Source: Planctomycetota bacterium (GTDB taxonomy: Bacteria > Planctomycetota > Phycisphaerae > Phycisphaerales > UBA1924). Taken from it: a stretch of DNA of 64,000 nt. The translations under genes were made by a program, and so were the position numbers. The stretch spans positions 2,108,001-2,172,000 of the forward strand of contig JBCBSM010000001.1 of NCBI GenBank assembly GCA_039819165.1. Reading direction: 5' to 3'. The first letter of the stretch is position 1; each line of letters opens with the position of its first letter. This document shows positions 17,738 to 27,270 of this stretch, in pieces. The notes beneath the pieces were generated by a model. It did no database searches. It had not been told where the DNA came from and worked only from the letters and a program-made list of their open reading frames with translations.

Positions 17738-18358
17738 GCGCCACCGACGATACCCGGCGGACCCGTCGAGGCGCGGCGGCCCGTGTGGCCCACGGTCATC
17801 GGCGTGCTGTGCTGCGTGTTCGGCGGGCTCGCCCTGCTGGGCAACCTCTGCGGCCTCATCGCGATGCCCATCGCCTCGCAGATGCCGGGCATGCCGCCGC
17901 AGGGCGGCATCGCCTGGTGGCTGCAGATGGTCGCGGCCGTGGCGAAGATCCCGGTCTCGATCCTGCACCTCGCCGCCGGCGTGCAGTTGCTGAGCCGCAA
18001 GCCCTCGGGCGTCCGGCTCGCCGTGATCTTCGCGTGGTACGCCATCGCCATGAACATCATCGGCGCCGCGGTGCAGGTGCTCTCGACGCAGGCCGCCCTC
18101 CAGCAGCAGGGCCAGCAGGTGCCGCTTGGGTTCAACGCCGGGTTCATGGTGGCGGGCACGGCGATCGCCTGCATCTGGCCCGCGTTCCTGCTGTTCTGGC
18201 TCCGGCGCGAGCGCATTCGTATCGACGTCCTCGCCTGGCGGGGCGAGCACGCCTGCCGCGCTTGCGGGTATGCGCTGCAGGACCTTGTTCCGGGCGTGTG
18301 CCCCGAATGCGGGCTGCCGTTCGACTTCCGCGGAGCCGAGCGGCATGCGATGCCCTAG
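17705..18358 (+). CDS. Membrane protein with C-terminal zinc ribbon
   Basis: A 217-residue protein with a proline-rich N-terminus and four membrane helices (about residues 30-55, 68-92, 103-128 and 145-170). The C-terminal zinc ribbon is CRACGYALQDLVPGVCPECG. The GTG at 17705 has GGAGG 5-6 nt upstream and a TATGCT hexamer a further 17 nt back, so this gene has a conventional short leader. The next gene begins inside its last codons (14-nt overlap) and also carries a zinc ribbon. Function is unknown. Confidence 0.75.
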   Translation: MEPGPGAQQTHAPPTIPGGPVEARRPVWPTVIGVLCCVFGGLALLGNLCGLIAMPIASQMPGMPPQGGIAWWLQMVAAVAKIPVSILHLAAGVQLLSRKPSGVRLAVIFAWYAIAMNIIGAAVQVLSTQAALQQQGQQVPLGFNAGFMVAGTAIACIWPAFLLFWLRRERIRIDVLAWRGEHACRACGYALQDLVPGVCPECGLPFDFRGAERHAMP

Positions 18359-19838
18359 CTGCGACTATCCGCTCTGGAACCTCAAGGCCGGCCCGTGCCC
18401 CGAGTGCGGCACGCCCTTCAAGCCCAGCGGCCTGCGCTTCACGCCCAACGCCGTGCGGTTCTGCTGCCCGCACTGCGAGACGGCCTACTACGGCACCTCC
18501 CGCAGCGGCCACCTCGTGCCCCGCACGTTCGGCTGCGTGGGCTGCGGCGCGCACCTCGACATGGACGAGATGCTCGTGCGACCGATCGAGGGCGTCGACG
18601 ATCGCAACGCCATGCAGGCCGGCAACCCGTGGCTCGCGCCCAACCTGCCGCTCCGCACGCGCTGGCAGAAGACCTTCTATAGGGGGTTGGGTGAGCCGGC
18701 CCTCCTGATCGAGGGCACGCCCGCCATCGGCCCCGCCGGTGCGGCACTCCGCTATGCGTTGCTCAACTTTGCCGCCGTCTTCGTGGTGGGCATGCTGCTC
18801 TTCGGGGGGTTCATCGCGCTCACGTCGCCCGGCGGCGGTGCAGGGCCGGCCATCCTGGCGTCGGCGGCCACGGTGGGCGTCCTTGGCGTGCTCGTGCCGG
18901 CCGTCGCCATGCTGCTCTGGATCGCCGGTGCGCACGGCCTGCTATCCCTCGTCACCCGGGACAACGAGGGCATCGGCCGCACCACCCAGGCCGTCGCGTT
19001 CACTTCGGGCGCGTGGCTGCTCACGCTCATTCCCTGCGCCGGTTACCCGGTCGCCATCCTGGTGTGGATCGTCTGCGCGAGCGTCGCGATGGCCCGCGCC
19101 CACGGGGGCCGCGGCGGCCGCGCGGCGCTCTCGGCCCTCGCGCCGCCGCTGGTGATGATCGCGATGCTCGTCGGCGGGTACGTCCTGCTCGCCGTCGGCA
19201 TCATGCCCACGCCGATCGCGCCCCCGCAGCCCCCGCCGATGACCGGGCCGGCCGCCTGGCGGGGCACGACCGGCATCCGGGGCGAGACCCAGCGCGTCGC
19301 CGACTCGCTCCGGCTCGCCATGCATCTCGGCACGACGCCGACCCACGGGGCCGAGCTCATCGGCTGGAACGGCGTGACCGCCCGGGACTTCGCCAACGCC
19401 GACGGCACAAGCCCCCGCGTCCACGGCAGCACGCGGATCGTGGACCTCCCGTCCAGCGTCTACGCGGCGCAGCATCCCGCCATCGTGCAGGCCACCGCGC
19501 AGTGGCCCGCGGGCGTCACCGCGCACCGCATCGGGCGTTTGGTGTTCACCCACCACGGCGTGGACCCGCAGCGGCACCCCGACCTGGCGATCCTCATGCA
19601 GCTCCCCGGGCCCGGCGCCGCCGAGCCGCTCGTGCTGGTCTGGACGGCCGGCCACGTGCAGACATCGGGCGATGGGCGGGCGGAGATCGACGCCGAGAAC
19701 CGCAAGCGCGCCGCCGCCGGCGTGCCGCCGCTGCCCCCGCTGGAGGCTCTGATGGCCGGCCCGGGCCCCTGGACCGCCGACACCGCGCCGGCCTCCGACG
19801 GCGACGATTCAGCCCCTCGCGCCACGGGGGATGGGTAG
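18345..19838 (+). CDS. Large zinc-ribbon membrane protein of unknown function
   Basis: A 497-residue protein. It opens with a zinc ribbon (CPSCDYPLWNLKAGPCPECG, residues 3-22). A second Cys set follows (CCPHCETAYY and CVGCGAHLD), suggesting two metal sites. Then come about five membrane helices (residues about 135-285) and a soluble C-terminal domain after a PIAPPQPPPMTGP linker. No family was recognised for the C-terminal domain. The ATG at 18345 overlaps the upstream gene by 14 nt, so the pair is translationally linked. The next small gene starts 8 nt after its stop. Confidence 0.75.
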   Translation: MRCPSCDYPLWNLKAGPCPECGTPFKPSGLRFTPNAVRFCCPHCETAYYGTSRSGHLVPRTFGCVGCGAHLDMDEMLVRPIEGVDDRNAMQAGNPWLAPNLPLRTRWQKTFYRGLGEPALLIEGTPAIGPAGAALRYALLNFAAVFVVGMLLFGGFIALTSPGGGAGPAILASAATVGVLGVLVPAVAMLLWIAGAHGLLSLVTRDNEGIGRTTQAVAFTSGAWLLTLIPCAGYPVAILVWIVCASVAMARAHGGRGGRAALSALAPPLVMIAMLVGGYVLLAVGIMPTPIAPPQPPPMTGPAAWRGTTGIRGETQRVADSLRLAMHLGTTPTHGAELIGWNGVTARDFANADGTSPRVHGSTRIVDLPSSVYAAQHPAIVQATAQWPAGVTAHRIGRLVFTHHGVDPQRHPDLAILMQLPGPGAAEPLVLVWTAGHVQTSGDGRAEIDAENRKRAAAGVPPLPPLEALMAGPGPWTADTAPASDGDDSAPRATGDG

Positions 19839-19846
19839 AGTCCCGC

Positions 19847-20074
19847 ATGGGCGCCGAGGAGCACGAACTCAAGCGGATCCGCCGCCGCGTGGAGCGCATG
19901 CAGCCGCCCAGCGTCGGATGCGGGGTCTTCGTCGGCCTGTGGCTCTTCCTGGGCAGCCTGCTGCTGCTCCGGGGCTGCCTCGGCGTTGACGTGCTGGCCC
20001 CGCTGAGGCACGGCCCGGCCGACCCTGCCACAACGGCAGAGCCAGACCCCACCGCGACTCCCGACGCCGGCTAG
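19847..20074 (+). CDS. Small single-helix membrane protein
   Basis: A 75-residue protein. It has a basic, charged N-terminus (HELKRIRRRVERM), one hydrophobic helix (about residues 25-45) and a short acidic and proline-rich tail. TAGAGT (19836-19841) ends 5 nt before the ATG and its first three bases are the stop codon of the upstream gene. Function is unknown. It is treated as real because of the start signal and the clean amphipathic layout. Confidence 0.5.
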   Translation: MGAEEHELKRIRRRVERMQPPSVGCGVFVGLWLFLGSLLLLRGCLGVDVLAPLRHGPADPATTAEPDPTATPDAG

Positions 20075-20185
20075 CAACCCCGCTGCGGGCCGCCAATGCT
20101 GGTGCCCGCCGCTGGCATCGGGCTTGCACGGCTTCCATGGCCGCGGTCGCCTTGCCACCGCGGGGCTCGAAGGGAGACCCAGCAC

Positions 20186-22111
20186 ATGTCCAAGATCATC
20201 GGCATCGACCTCGGCACGACCAACTCGGTCGTCGCCGTCATGGAGGGCAGCGAGCCCAAGGTGCTCATCAACGCCTCGGGCAACCGCACCACGCCCTCGG
20301 TCGTCGCGTTCACCGACAAGGGCGAGCGGCTGGTGGGCCAGCAGGCCAAGCACCAGCAGGTGACCAACCCCAAGAACACCGTCTACTCGATCAAGCGGTT
20401 CATGGGCCGCCGCCACAGCGAGGTCGCCGCCGAAGAGAAGAACGTGCCCTACGAGGTCGCGGGTGGCGCCGACGAGTTCGTCAGCGTCAAGGTCCGCGGC
20501 GAGACCTACACGCCCCAGCAGATCTCGGCCTTCATCCTCCAGGAACTCAAGAAGGTCGCCGAGGACTACCTGGGCGAGGCCGTCACCGAGGCGGTCATCA
20601 CCGTGCCGGCCTACTTCAACGACAGCCAGCGGCAGGCCACCAAGGACGCCGGTGAGATCGCGGGCCTGACCGTCCGCCGCATCATCAACGAGCCCACCGC
20701 CGCCGCGCTGGCCTACGGCCTGGGCAAGAAGACCGCCAACGAGAAGGTTGCCGTCTTCGATCTCGGCGGCGGCACCTTCGACATCACCATCCTCGAGATC
20801 GGCTCCGACGAGGAGACCGGCTCGGTCTTCGAGGTCCTCAGCACCAACGGCGACACCCACCTGGGCGGCGACGACTGGGACCAGCGGCTCATCGACTACC
20901 TCGCCGACGAGTTCAAGCGGCAGGAGGGCGTCGACATCCGCGGCGACGCCATGGCGCTCCAGCGGCTCAAGGAGGCCGCCGAGAAAGCCAAGATCGAGCT
21001 GTCCACCATGCAGGAGACCAGCGTCAACCTGCCCTTCATCACCGCGACGGACACCGGGCCCAAGCACCTGCAGATCTCGCTGACCCGCAGCAAGTTCGAG
21101 AGCCTCTGCGAGGACCTCAACAAGCGGCTCCGCGAGCCCTGCCTGGCGGCCCTCAAGGACGCCAAGCTCGACGCCGGCAAGATCGATGAGGTCGTCATCG
21201 TCGGCGGCTCCACCCGCATGCCCAAGGTGCAGGAGATCGTCCGCGAGATCTTCGGCAAGGAGCCCGACAAGAGCGTCAACCCCGACGAGGCCGTCGCCAT
21301 CGGCGCGGCCGTCCAGGGCGGCGTCTTCACCGACGACGTGCAGGACATCCTGCTGCTCGACGTCACGCCCCTGAGCCTGGGCGTCGAGACCATGGGCGGC
21401 GTCATGACCAAGCTCATCGAACGCAACACCACGATCCCCACCAAGAAGAGCGAGGTCTTCTCGACCGCGGCCGACAACCAGCCCAGCGTGACCATCCGCG
21501 TCTTCCAGGGCGAGCGGCCCATGGCCGCCGACAACCGCCTGCTGGGCCAGTTCGACCTCGAGGGCATTCCGCCCGCGCCCCGCGGCATGCCGCAGATCGA
21601 GGTCGAGTTCAACATCGACGCCAACGGCATCCTCCAGGTCACCGCGACCGAGAAGAAGACCGGCAAGAGCGCCGACATCAAGATCACCAACTCGGGCGGC
21701 CTGTCCGAGGACGAGATCGACACGATGAAGCGCGACGCCGAGGCCCACGCCGCCGAGGACACCCGGCGACGCGAGATGGTGGAGGCCAAGAACCGCGGCG
21801 ACCAGATGGTCCACCAGATCCGCCAGCAGCTCGAGGAGCACGGCGACAAGGTGTCCGGCGACGTGCGGAGCACCATCGAGTCGGCCATCTCCAACCTCGA
21901 GGACAAGCTCAAGGGCGACGACAAGGACGCCATCGAGGCCGCCAGCCGGGAGCTGGAGGCCGCCGCCATGGAGCTGGGCAAGGCCATCTACGAGGCCCAG
22001 GGCGCCGAGGGCGCGCAGTCCGCCAGCGAGGCCGAGCCCAAGCCCAATGCCGACGCCAGCGACGACGACGTCATCGACGCGGAGTACAAGGTCAAGGACG
22101 AGGACAAGTAG
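20186..22111 (+). CDS. dnaK: Chaperone protein DnaK (Hsp70)
   Basis: A 641-residue Hsp70. It opens with [19 protein letters not shown], the phosphate-1 loop. [17 protein letters not shown] and [17 protein letters not shown] follow, then the substrate-binding domain ([17 protein letters not shown]). The helical lid ends in an acidic tail. It refolds proteins with DnaJ and GrpE, neither of which is encoded nearby. The ATG at 20186 has AGGGAG about 10 nt upstream. No CIRCE element (TTAGCACTC...GAGTGCTAA) is visible in the 111-nt upstream gap. A strong terminator follows. The length is normal and no residues look degenerate. Confidence 0.98.
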   Translation: MSKIIGIDLGTTNSVVAVMEGSEPKVLINASGNRTTPSVVAFTDKGERLVGQQAKHQQVTNPKNTVYSIKRFMGRRHSEVAAEEKNVPYEVAGGADEFVSVKVRGETYTPQQISAFILQELKKVAEDYLGEAVTEAVITVPAYFNDSQRQATKDAGEIAGLTVRRIINEPTAAALAYGLGKKTANEKVAVFDLGGGTFDITILEIGSDEETGSVFEVLSTNGDTHLGGDDWDQRLIDYLADEFKRQEGVDIRGDAMALQRLKEAAEKAKIELSTMQETSVNLPFITATDTGPKHLQISLTRSKFESLCEDLNKRLREPCLAALKDAKLDAGKIDEVVIVGGSTRMPKVQEIVREIFGKEPDKSVNPDEAVAIGAAVQGGVFTDDVQDILLLDVTPLSLGVETMGGVMTKLIERNTTIPTKKSEVFSTAADNQPSVTIRVFQGERPMAADNRLLGQFDLEGIPPAPRGMPQIEVEFNIDANGILQVTATEKKTGKSADIKITNSGGLSEDEIDTMKRDAEAHAAEDTRRREMVEAKNRGDQMVHQIRQQLEEHGDKVSGDVRSTIESAISNLEDKLKGDDKDAIEAASRELEAAAMELGKAIYEAQGAEGAQSASEAEPKPNADASDDDVIDAEYKVKDEDK

Positions 22112-22150
22112 CCGAACGCCGCATCCGCGACGTTGCGAAACCACGAACGA

Positions 22151-22179
22151 GCCCCGGACTTGCCTTCGGGGCTTTTCTT
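22151..22179 (+). terminator. Intrinsic terminator of dnaK
   Basis: GCCCCG (22151-22156) pairs with CGGGGC (22167-22172) around a 10-nt loop, and TTTTCTT follows at 22173-22179. It lies 40 nt after the dnaK stop and is one of the two clearest intrinsic terminators in the window. Confidence 0.85.
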
Positions 22180-22232
22180 ATGTACGAGTAGTTCTCGTGG
22201 TACGCAGCAAGGCAGCGGCCTCGTTCATAAGC

Positions 22233-23186
22233 TCAGCCGCCGCCGTCCTTCTTGGGCTCGTCCTTCTTCCCACCCGGGATCAGCCCCCGCAGCCGATCGC
22301 CCGTCTCCTTGACGGTGTCCTCGACGTCCTCGACCGCGCCCTCGACCTCATCGACCGTGTCGTCGATCGCGCGGGTCGCGTCGTCGGCCGCCTGCTGTGC
22401 CGCCTGCTGTGCCGCCTGCGTCGCATCGTCAACGATCTGCGTCGCCATTTCGACGCCCTGGGCCGACAGGTCCTCGAGCTCGCCGAGCTTGCCCTGCACG
22501 TCGCCGATGATGTCCGCCGGCAGCACCCCACCGCCGACCTCGATGGCCGACTGCAGGATGGCCTTGACCAGCACGCCGGTCAGGTCGGCGATGCTCAACG
22601 GCTCGCCCCCGCTGCCGACGTTGCTCAGCCGCACCTCGGGCACCATCAGGTCGACGGTGGTCAGCTCGCCGCCCACGGGCAGCAGGTCGGCGTGCACCGA
22701 GACGTTCTCGATGCGGATCTCGCGGATGACGAACTTCTTGCCGTCGGGCGCGGGCTCGCTGGTCTCCTTCTGCCCGCTCTCGAACCGGCCGAGGTTATCA
22801 AGTATGACCTGGTAGTTGCTCCTGCCCTCGCGTCGCTGCAGGTGCAGGTCGATGCCATCGAGCGTGAGCGCGGGCAGCTCGACCACGTCCTTGGTCAGCG
22901 AGCCCAGCGAGACTTCCACCCCCGCGTCGTCCAGCCGCAGGAAGTGCGGCGCGTCGAACCCCGTCGGGTTGCTGATGCGCAGGCCGGCCATCTCGAACCG
23001 GCCGCCGGTGATGTCGACGTCGGCCTTCTGCACCTCGGCGGGCACCGCGAGGGCATAGCTGGCCCCCCGCTCGATGCCGCTCGCGGCGATGCTGTCGATC
23101 AGCACCCACGCCACGATGAGCGCCACGATCACCAGATCGACGACCAGGAATGCCCCGATCGCCGCCAGCTTCAGCTTGCCCTTCAT
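22233..23186 (-). CDS. AsmA-like membrane-anchored protein
   Basis: A 317-residue protein with one N-terminal membrane helix (about residues 7-30) and a periplasmic beta-rich domain. The segments VDITGGRFEMAGLRISNPTGF, DAGVEVSLGSLTKDVVELPAL and the IENVSVHADLLPVGG stretch recall AsmA/DUF748-type lipid-transfer proteins. The C-terminal 80 residues are a predicted amphipathic coiled coil rich in Ala, Gln, Asp and Glu, ending in a lysine-rich tail. GGAGG lies about 8 nt before the ATG. A role in envelope lipid handling is inferred from the family resemblance only. Confidence 0.65.
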   Translation of the reverse strand: MKGKLKLAAIGAFLVVDLVIVALIVAWVLIDSIAASGIERGASYALAVPAEVQKADVDITGGRFEMAGLRISNPTGFDAPHFLRLDDAGVEVSLGSLTKDVVELPALTLDGIDLHLQRREGRSNYQVILDNLGRFESGQKETSEPAPDGKKFVIREIRIENVSVHADLLPVGGELTTVDLMVPEVRLSNVGSGGEPLSIADLTGVLVKAILQSAIEVGGGVLPADIIGDVQGKLGELEDLSAQGVEMATQIVDDATQAAQQAAQQAADDATRAIDDTVDEVEGAVEDVEDTVKETGDRLRGLIPGGKKDEPKKDGGG

Positions 23187-23226
23187 GCCTGCATCCTCCG
23201 CGTGAAGCCCGGCCGTACACCGCAGT

Positions 23227-23961
23227 CTAGATCGACTTGAGGTGCTTCTCTCCGGCGTGCCGCTCCACGAACGTCGCGTGCGGCAGCTCGGCGAGGTCCT
23301 CGACCGCCGCCTCCCGCCCGTACACCGTTAGGTGGTCCCCCTGCGACAGCGTGGTGGCGGCATCGGGCGCGCCGATGTAGGCCCCGCGGATCGGCCGGAC
23401 GCCCAGGATCAGCACCCCCATGCTGCCCAGCCGCGTCTGGGCGAGCGTCTTGCCGTGCAGCCAGTGGCCCTGCGGCACGTCGACCTCCAGCACCGCGTAG
23501 CCGTCGCCCAGCTGCATCAAAACCTCGTAGTCCAGCGGCCGATCGACACCCGCGCTGCGGAGCGACAGGCCCACGACGGCGTCCAGCGCCCGCCGGATGA
23601 CGCCCAGCTTGGCCGCCAGGATGACCGCGGCAATCGTCGCGACGGCGATCACCAGCTTCGTCGTCCAGGGCATGCCCGAGTCGCCCGAATCGCTCGCGAA
23701 GGTCACGATGATCGCCGCCAGCGCGCCGGTCAGCCCGATGTTGCCCGCGATGATCAGGTCGCGGACGATCCGCCGGCGCACCGGATGGCCCACGACCAGC
23801 TCGGCCTCGCTCGTCGTGAAGCCCACCCCAAAGAAGGCGCTGGTCGCCTGGAAGTCGGCCGTCGTGCTCGACAGCCCCGTGCGGGCGAGCGCGATCGCAC
23901 CCATGCGGACGATCAGCAGCGAGACGCTGGCGATGATGATCAGGGCGAGGATCGGGCCCAC
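23227..23961 (-). CDS. Membrane protein with C-terminal TrkA-C (RCK_C) domain
   Basis: A 244-residue protein with three hydrophobic segments (about residues 2-22, 67-90 and 100-122). The C-terminal domain (about 148-225) includes LEVDVPQGHWLHGKTLAQTRL and a GDHLTVYGRE ending, typical of the TrkA-C regulatory domain of ion channels and transporters. There is no pore signature and the membrane part is too short for a Trk transporter, so it may be a regulatory subunit. The GTG at 23961 has GGGAG 8 nt upstream and lies 27 nt after the STAS gene. Confidence 0.7.
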   Translation of the reverse strand: MGPILALIIIASVSLLIVRMGAIALARTGLSSTTADFQATSAFFGVGFTTSEAELVVGHPVRRRIVRDLIIAGNIGLTGALAAIIVTFASDSGDSGMPWTTKLVIAVATIAAVILAAKLGVIRRALDAVVGLSLRSAGVDRPLDYEVLMQLGDGYAVLEVDVPQGHWLHGKTLAQTRLGSMGVLILGVRPIRGAYIGAPDAATTLSQGDHLTVYGREAAVEDLAELPHATFVERHAGEKHLKSI

Positions 23962-23988
23962 GTCGTCCGCTCCCGCGCCGGCCGCGGA

Positions 23989-24363
23989 TCAGGCCTCGTC
24001 GTCCGCCCCCGCGGCATCGGCCCCGAGCTGCAGCATGGCCAGCGCGGTCATGGTATCGGGCGAGAACGCCAGCACGCGGTCGAGCCCGGTGGTCTGCATG
24101 ACGGCCCACACCTCGCCCCGCACCGCCGACAACCGCATCTGCCGGCCCGCGGGCTCGAGCGTCTTCCGCAGGTTGAGCAGCTGGGCGATGTTGGAGCTGT
24201 TGACGTAGCTCACCTTGTCGAAGTCCAGCACGACGTGCGGCGTGCGGTCGCCCTCCATCGCGTCGAGCTTGTCCTGGATGGTCGCCAGCTCATCGCTGAG
24301 CGCCGGCTCGTCGTCCAGCTGCGCGACCACGATGTCGTCGGACCAGTTGGTGCTCATGGCCAT
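23989..24363 (-). CDS. STAS-domain protein (anti-anti-sigma factor-like)
   Basis: A 124-residue single-domain protein. VVLDFDKVSYVNSSNIAQLLNLRKTL contains the STAS core with the conserved loop Ser pair (Ser56 and Ser57), where SpoIIAA-type antagonists are phosphorylated. Such proteins switch partners with a kinase/anti-sigma factor and are reset by PP2C phosphatases. Two SpoIIE-type phosphatases occur in this window (10491 and 60704), although neither is adjacent. The gene lies 22 nt downstream of gyrA on the same strand. Confidence 0.85.
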   Translation of the reverse strand: MAMSTNWSDDIVVAQLDDEPALSDELATIQDKLDAMEGDRTPHVVLDFDKVSYVNSSNIAQLLNLRKTLEPAGRQMRLSAVRGEVWAVMQTTGLDRVLAFSPDTMTALAMLQLGADAAGADDEA

Positions 24364-24385
24364 TCCGTACGGCTGCCGGGCCCGA

Positions 24386-27181
24386 CTAGTTCTCGCCCGA
24401 GTCGTCCCCGCCCGTGCCGGGCTCGCCCTCGCCGGCCGATGCCGCGTCGCCCTCGGTGCTGGTCTCGGCCACCGGCGCCACGGCGATGACCTCGTCGCCC
24501 GCGTTGAGCGACACCACCCGGACGCCCTTGGCCCCCCGGCCGACCTCGCGGATGTCGTCGCCCGGCGTGCGGACGAGCTGCCCGCTCCGCGAGATGACGA
24601 TGACCTCCTCGCCCCGCGCCAGGCCGATGGCGGCGACCGCCTCGCCGTTGCGCGCGTCGGTGCTGATGTCCCGCCGGCCCTTGCCGCCGCGGCTCTGGCT
24701 GCGGGGCTTGCCGCTCTCGGGCTGCACGCGGTACTCGTCCACGGGCGTCCGCTTGCCGTAGCCGTTGCGGGTCACCGTCAGCAGGCACAGGTTCTGCCCC
24801 AGCGCCTCGGGGTGTGTCATCAGGTCGCCGTCGGCGTCCTCCACCATGGGGATGCGCACCAGCCCGATGACCTTCGCGCCCGCCGCCAGATCGATGCCCT
24901 TGACGCCGGCGGCCGAGCGGCCCATGTCGCGGGCGTCGCTCTCGGGGAAGCGGATGGCCATCCCGCCGCTGGTCACCAGCAGCAGGTCGTCGCTGCCGCT
25001 GGTGAGCGCGACGTCGTACAGCTCGTCGCCCTCCTTGAGGCCCACGGCAATCAGCCCCGAGCGGTTGACGTTGCGGTAGGCCTTCAGGGGCGTCCGCTTC
25101 ACGATGCCGTTGCGCGTCGCGAAGGTCAGATACTGGCTCGACGCCTCGAAGTCCTTGATGGTCAGGAAGGCCCAGACCTGCTCGCCCTCCTTGAGCTCCA
25201 GCAGGTTGACGATCGCTCGGCCCTTGGCGGTCCGCGCCATCTCGGGCAGTTCGTACACCTTCATCTTGAACACGCGGCCCGTGTTCGTGAAGCACAGCAG
25301 GTGGTCGTGCGTGCTCGCCACGAACAGGTGCTGGATGAAGTCCTCGTCCCGCGTCGTGCCGGCACGAATGCCCTTGCCGCCCCGGCCCTGCGCCCGGTAC
25401 GTCTCGGCCGGCACCCGCTTGGCGTAGCCCGCGCGGCTGATGGTCACCACCACGTCGTGCTCGCGGATCAGGCTCTCGAGGTCGATCTCGCCCTCGGCAT
25501 CCTCGATCTGCGTCCGCCGTGCGTCGCCGTATCGAGCCTTCATCTCCTCGCAGTCGTCGCGGATGATGTCGAGCACCCGCTGGCGGTCGCCCAGGATCTG
25601 TTCGTAGTCCTCGATCTCGGCCACGAGCTTGGTGTACTCGTCGACGAGCCGCTCGATCTCCAGGCCCACCAGCTGGATCAGCCGCATCGAGCCGATCTGC
25701 TCGGCCTGCTGCCGCGTGAGCGCCACGCCGCCGGCGTCCTCGAACCGCGCGACGTAGTCGAGCAGCCGCGGCGGGATGCTCGCGGCGGCCGGATGATCCG
25801 GCGGGATTCGGTACCGCCGATCCATCAGCTTCTGGATGGCCTCTTCGCGGGTCGAGCTGCCGCGGATGAGCGCCACGATCTCGTCGATATCGACGACCGC
25901 GTAGATCTGGCCCTCGAGCAGGTGCGCCTTGCGGCGAGCCTCGCGGAGCAGGTGCTCGGTCCGCCGGCGGATGACCTCCACGCGGTGGTCGACGTAGTGC
26001 TCGATCAGCTCCTTGAGCGAGAGCGTCACCGGCCGCCGACCAACCAGGGCGATGTTGATGATGCTGAAGGTCTGCTGCAGCGGCGTGAACTGGTAGAGCT
26101 GGTTCTCGACGACCTCCGGGTCGGCGCCGCGCTTCAGCTCGATCACGATCCGCGTCTGCGCCTGGCGGCCCGACTCGTTGCGGATGTCGCTGATGTCCTT
26201 GATCCGCTCGTCCTTGACCGCCTCGACGATCTTCTCGACGAGGTTCCGCTGGCTGAGGTTGTAGGGAATCTCGTCGATGACCAACTGCTCGCGATCCTTG
26301 GTGAGATCCTCGACGTGGCAGGTGCCCCGCAGATACACCCGGCCGCGGCCGCCGGCGTAGGCCTCGCCGATGCCCCGCCGCCCGACGATCACGCCGCCGG
26401 TCGGGAAGTCGGGCCCCTTGACGCCGTGGCGGACGATCGCGCCGTCCTCGCCCGCGACGTCCTCCATGAGGTCGGCGAGCGCAATGTCGGGATCCTCTAC
26501 GACCCGCACGATCGCGTCGAGGATCTCCGTCGGATTGTGCGGCGGCATGCTCGTCGCCATGCCCACAGCAATGCCCAGCGAGCCGTTGACCAGCAGGTTG
26601 GGGAAGCGGCCCGGTAGCACCGTCGGCTCCTGCAGCCGCTCGTCGTAGTTGGGCTGCGTGTCGACGGTGCTCAGGTCCATGTCGGCCAGCATGTCGACGG
26701 TGGCCTGGTGCATCCGCGCCTCGGTGTACCGCATGGCCGCCGGCGGATCGCCGTCGATCGAGCCGAAGTTGCCCTGTGGATCGACGAGGGGCACCCGCAT
26801 CTTCCAGCTCTGGGCCATGCCCACGAGCGTCGGGTAGATCACGCTCTCGCCGTGGGGGTGGTAGTTGCCCGAGGTATCGCCGCAGATCTTGGCGCACTTG
26901 AGGTGCTTGCGGCCGGGCCTCAGGTTGTTGTCGTTCATGGCGACGAGGATCCGCCGCTGGCTGGGCTTGAGCCCATCGCGGACGTCGGGCAGCGCCCGGT
27001 CCATGATGGTGCTCATCGCGTAGGTGAGGTAGCTCTCGCGGAGCTCGCGATCGATCTCCATGTCGATCACGCGGCCGCCGGCGTCGATCACCGGGCCGTC
27101 CTGCGCTTCGCCCGCGCCCTCGTCGATGCCACCGTTCTCGTCGGCCAAGCCGAGCCCTCCGACCCGCCTGGAAGCGGGCAC
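24386..27181 (-). CDS. gyrA: DNA gyrase subunit A
   Basis: A type IIA topoisomerase breakage-reunion subunit of about 931 residues. The catalytic Tyr is Tyr152 in [10 protein letters not shown], after [20 protein letters not shown]. The C-terminal beta-pinwheel has an intact GyrA box (QGRGGKGIR), which separates it from ParC. At the position of E. coli Asp87 there is a Pro, while the Ser83 equivalent is kept. The tail is acidic and low-complexity. Start choice is open: GTG 27181 gives the longest product, whereas TTG 27148 has a much better ribosome site (GGAGGG about 7 nt upstream). gyrB is not nearby. Confidence 0.95.
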   Translation of the reverse strand: MPASRRVGGLGLADENGGIDEGAGEAQDGPVIDAGGRVIDMEIDRELRESYLTYAMSTIMDRALPDVRDGLKPSQRRILVAMNDNNLRPGRKHLKCAKICGDTSGNYHPHGESVIYPTLVGMAQSWKMRVPLVDPQGNFGSIDGDPPAAMRYTEARMHQATVDMLADMDLSTVDTQPNYDERLQEPTVLPGRFPNLLVNGSLGIAVGMATSMPPHNPTEILDAIVRVVEDPDIALADLMEDVAGEDGAIVRHGVKGPDFPTGGVIVGRRGIGEAYAGGRGRVYLRGTCHVEDLTKDREQLVIDEIPYNLSQRNLVEKIVEAVKDERIKDISDIRNESGRQAQTRIVIELKRGADPEVVENQLYQFTPLQQTFSIINIALVGRRPVTLSLKELIEHYVDHRVEVIRRRTEHLLREARRKAHLLEGQIYAVVDIDEIVALIRGSSTREEAIQKLMDRRYRIPPDHPAAASIPPRLLDYVARFEDAGGVALTRQQAEQIGSMRLIQLVGLEIERLVDEYTKLVAEIEDYEQILGDRQRVLDIIRDDCEEMKARYGDARRTQIEDAEGEIDLESLIREHDVVVTISRAGYAKRVPAETYRAQGRGGKGIRAGTTRDEDFIQHLFVASTHDHLLCFTNTGRVFKMKVYELPEMARTAKGRAIVNLLELKEGEQVWAFLTIKDFEASSQYLTFATRNGIVKRTPLKAYRNVNRSGLIAVGLKEGDELYDVALTSGSDDLLLVTSGGMAIRFPESDARDMGRSAAGVKGIDLAAGAKVIGLVRIPMVEDADGDLMTHPEALGQNLCLLTVTRNGYGKRTPVDEYRVQPESGKPRSQSRGGKGRRDISTDARNGEAVAAIGLARGEEVIVISRSGQLVRTPGDDIREVGRGAKGVRVVSLNAGDEVIAVAPVAETSTEGDAASAGEGEPGTGGDDSGEN

Positions 27182-27205
27182 CGGTGGCCCTGCGGCGAGA
27201 CAGAA

Positions 27206-27211
27206 ATTCTA
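27206..27211 (-). promoter_or_regulatory. Likely -10 element of gyrA
   Basis: On the minus strand this reads TAGAAT, close to the -10 consensus, in a locally AT-rich stretch. Transcription would begin about 18 nt before the GTG or 50 nt before the TTG start. No good -35 hexamer was found at 16-18 nt. Confidence 0.45.
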
Positions 27212-27270
27212 GGCGAGAACCCCGCAAAACGCCCGTTCGCGGATGCGTCCTAGGAGCGCGCAAGAGCCCC

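Noticed and set aside
20075-20185. CIRCE heat-shock operator before dnaK
   Set aside because: The inverted repeat TTAGCACTC-N9-GAGTGCTAA or close variants were not found.
19460-22144. 894-codon minus-strand frame opposite dnaK
   Set aside because: It mirrors highly biased dnaK codons, gives a Leu/Val/Gly/Asp-rich sequence without motifs, and has no start signal.
24386-27181. ParC rather than GyrA
   Set aside because: The C-terminal domain keeps a GyrA box (QGRGGKGIR), which ParC lacks or has degenerate.
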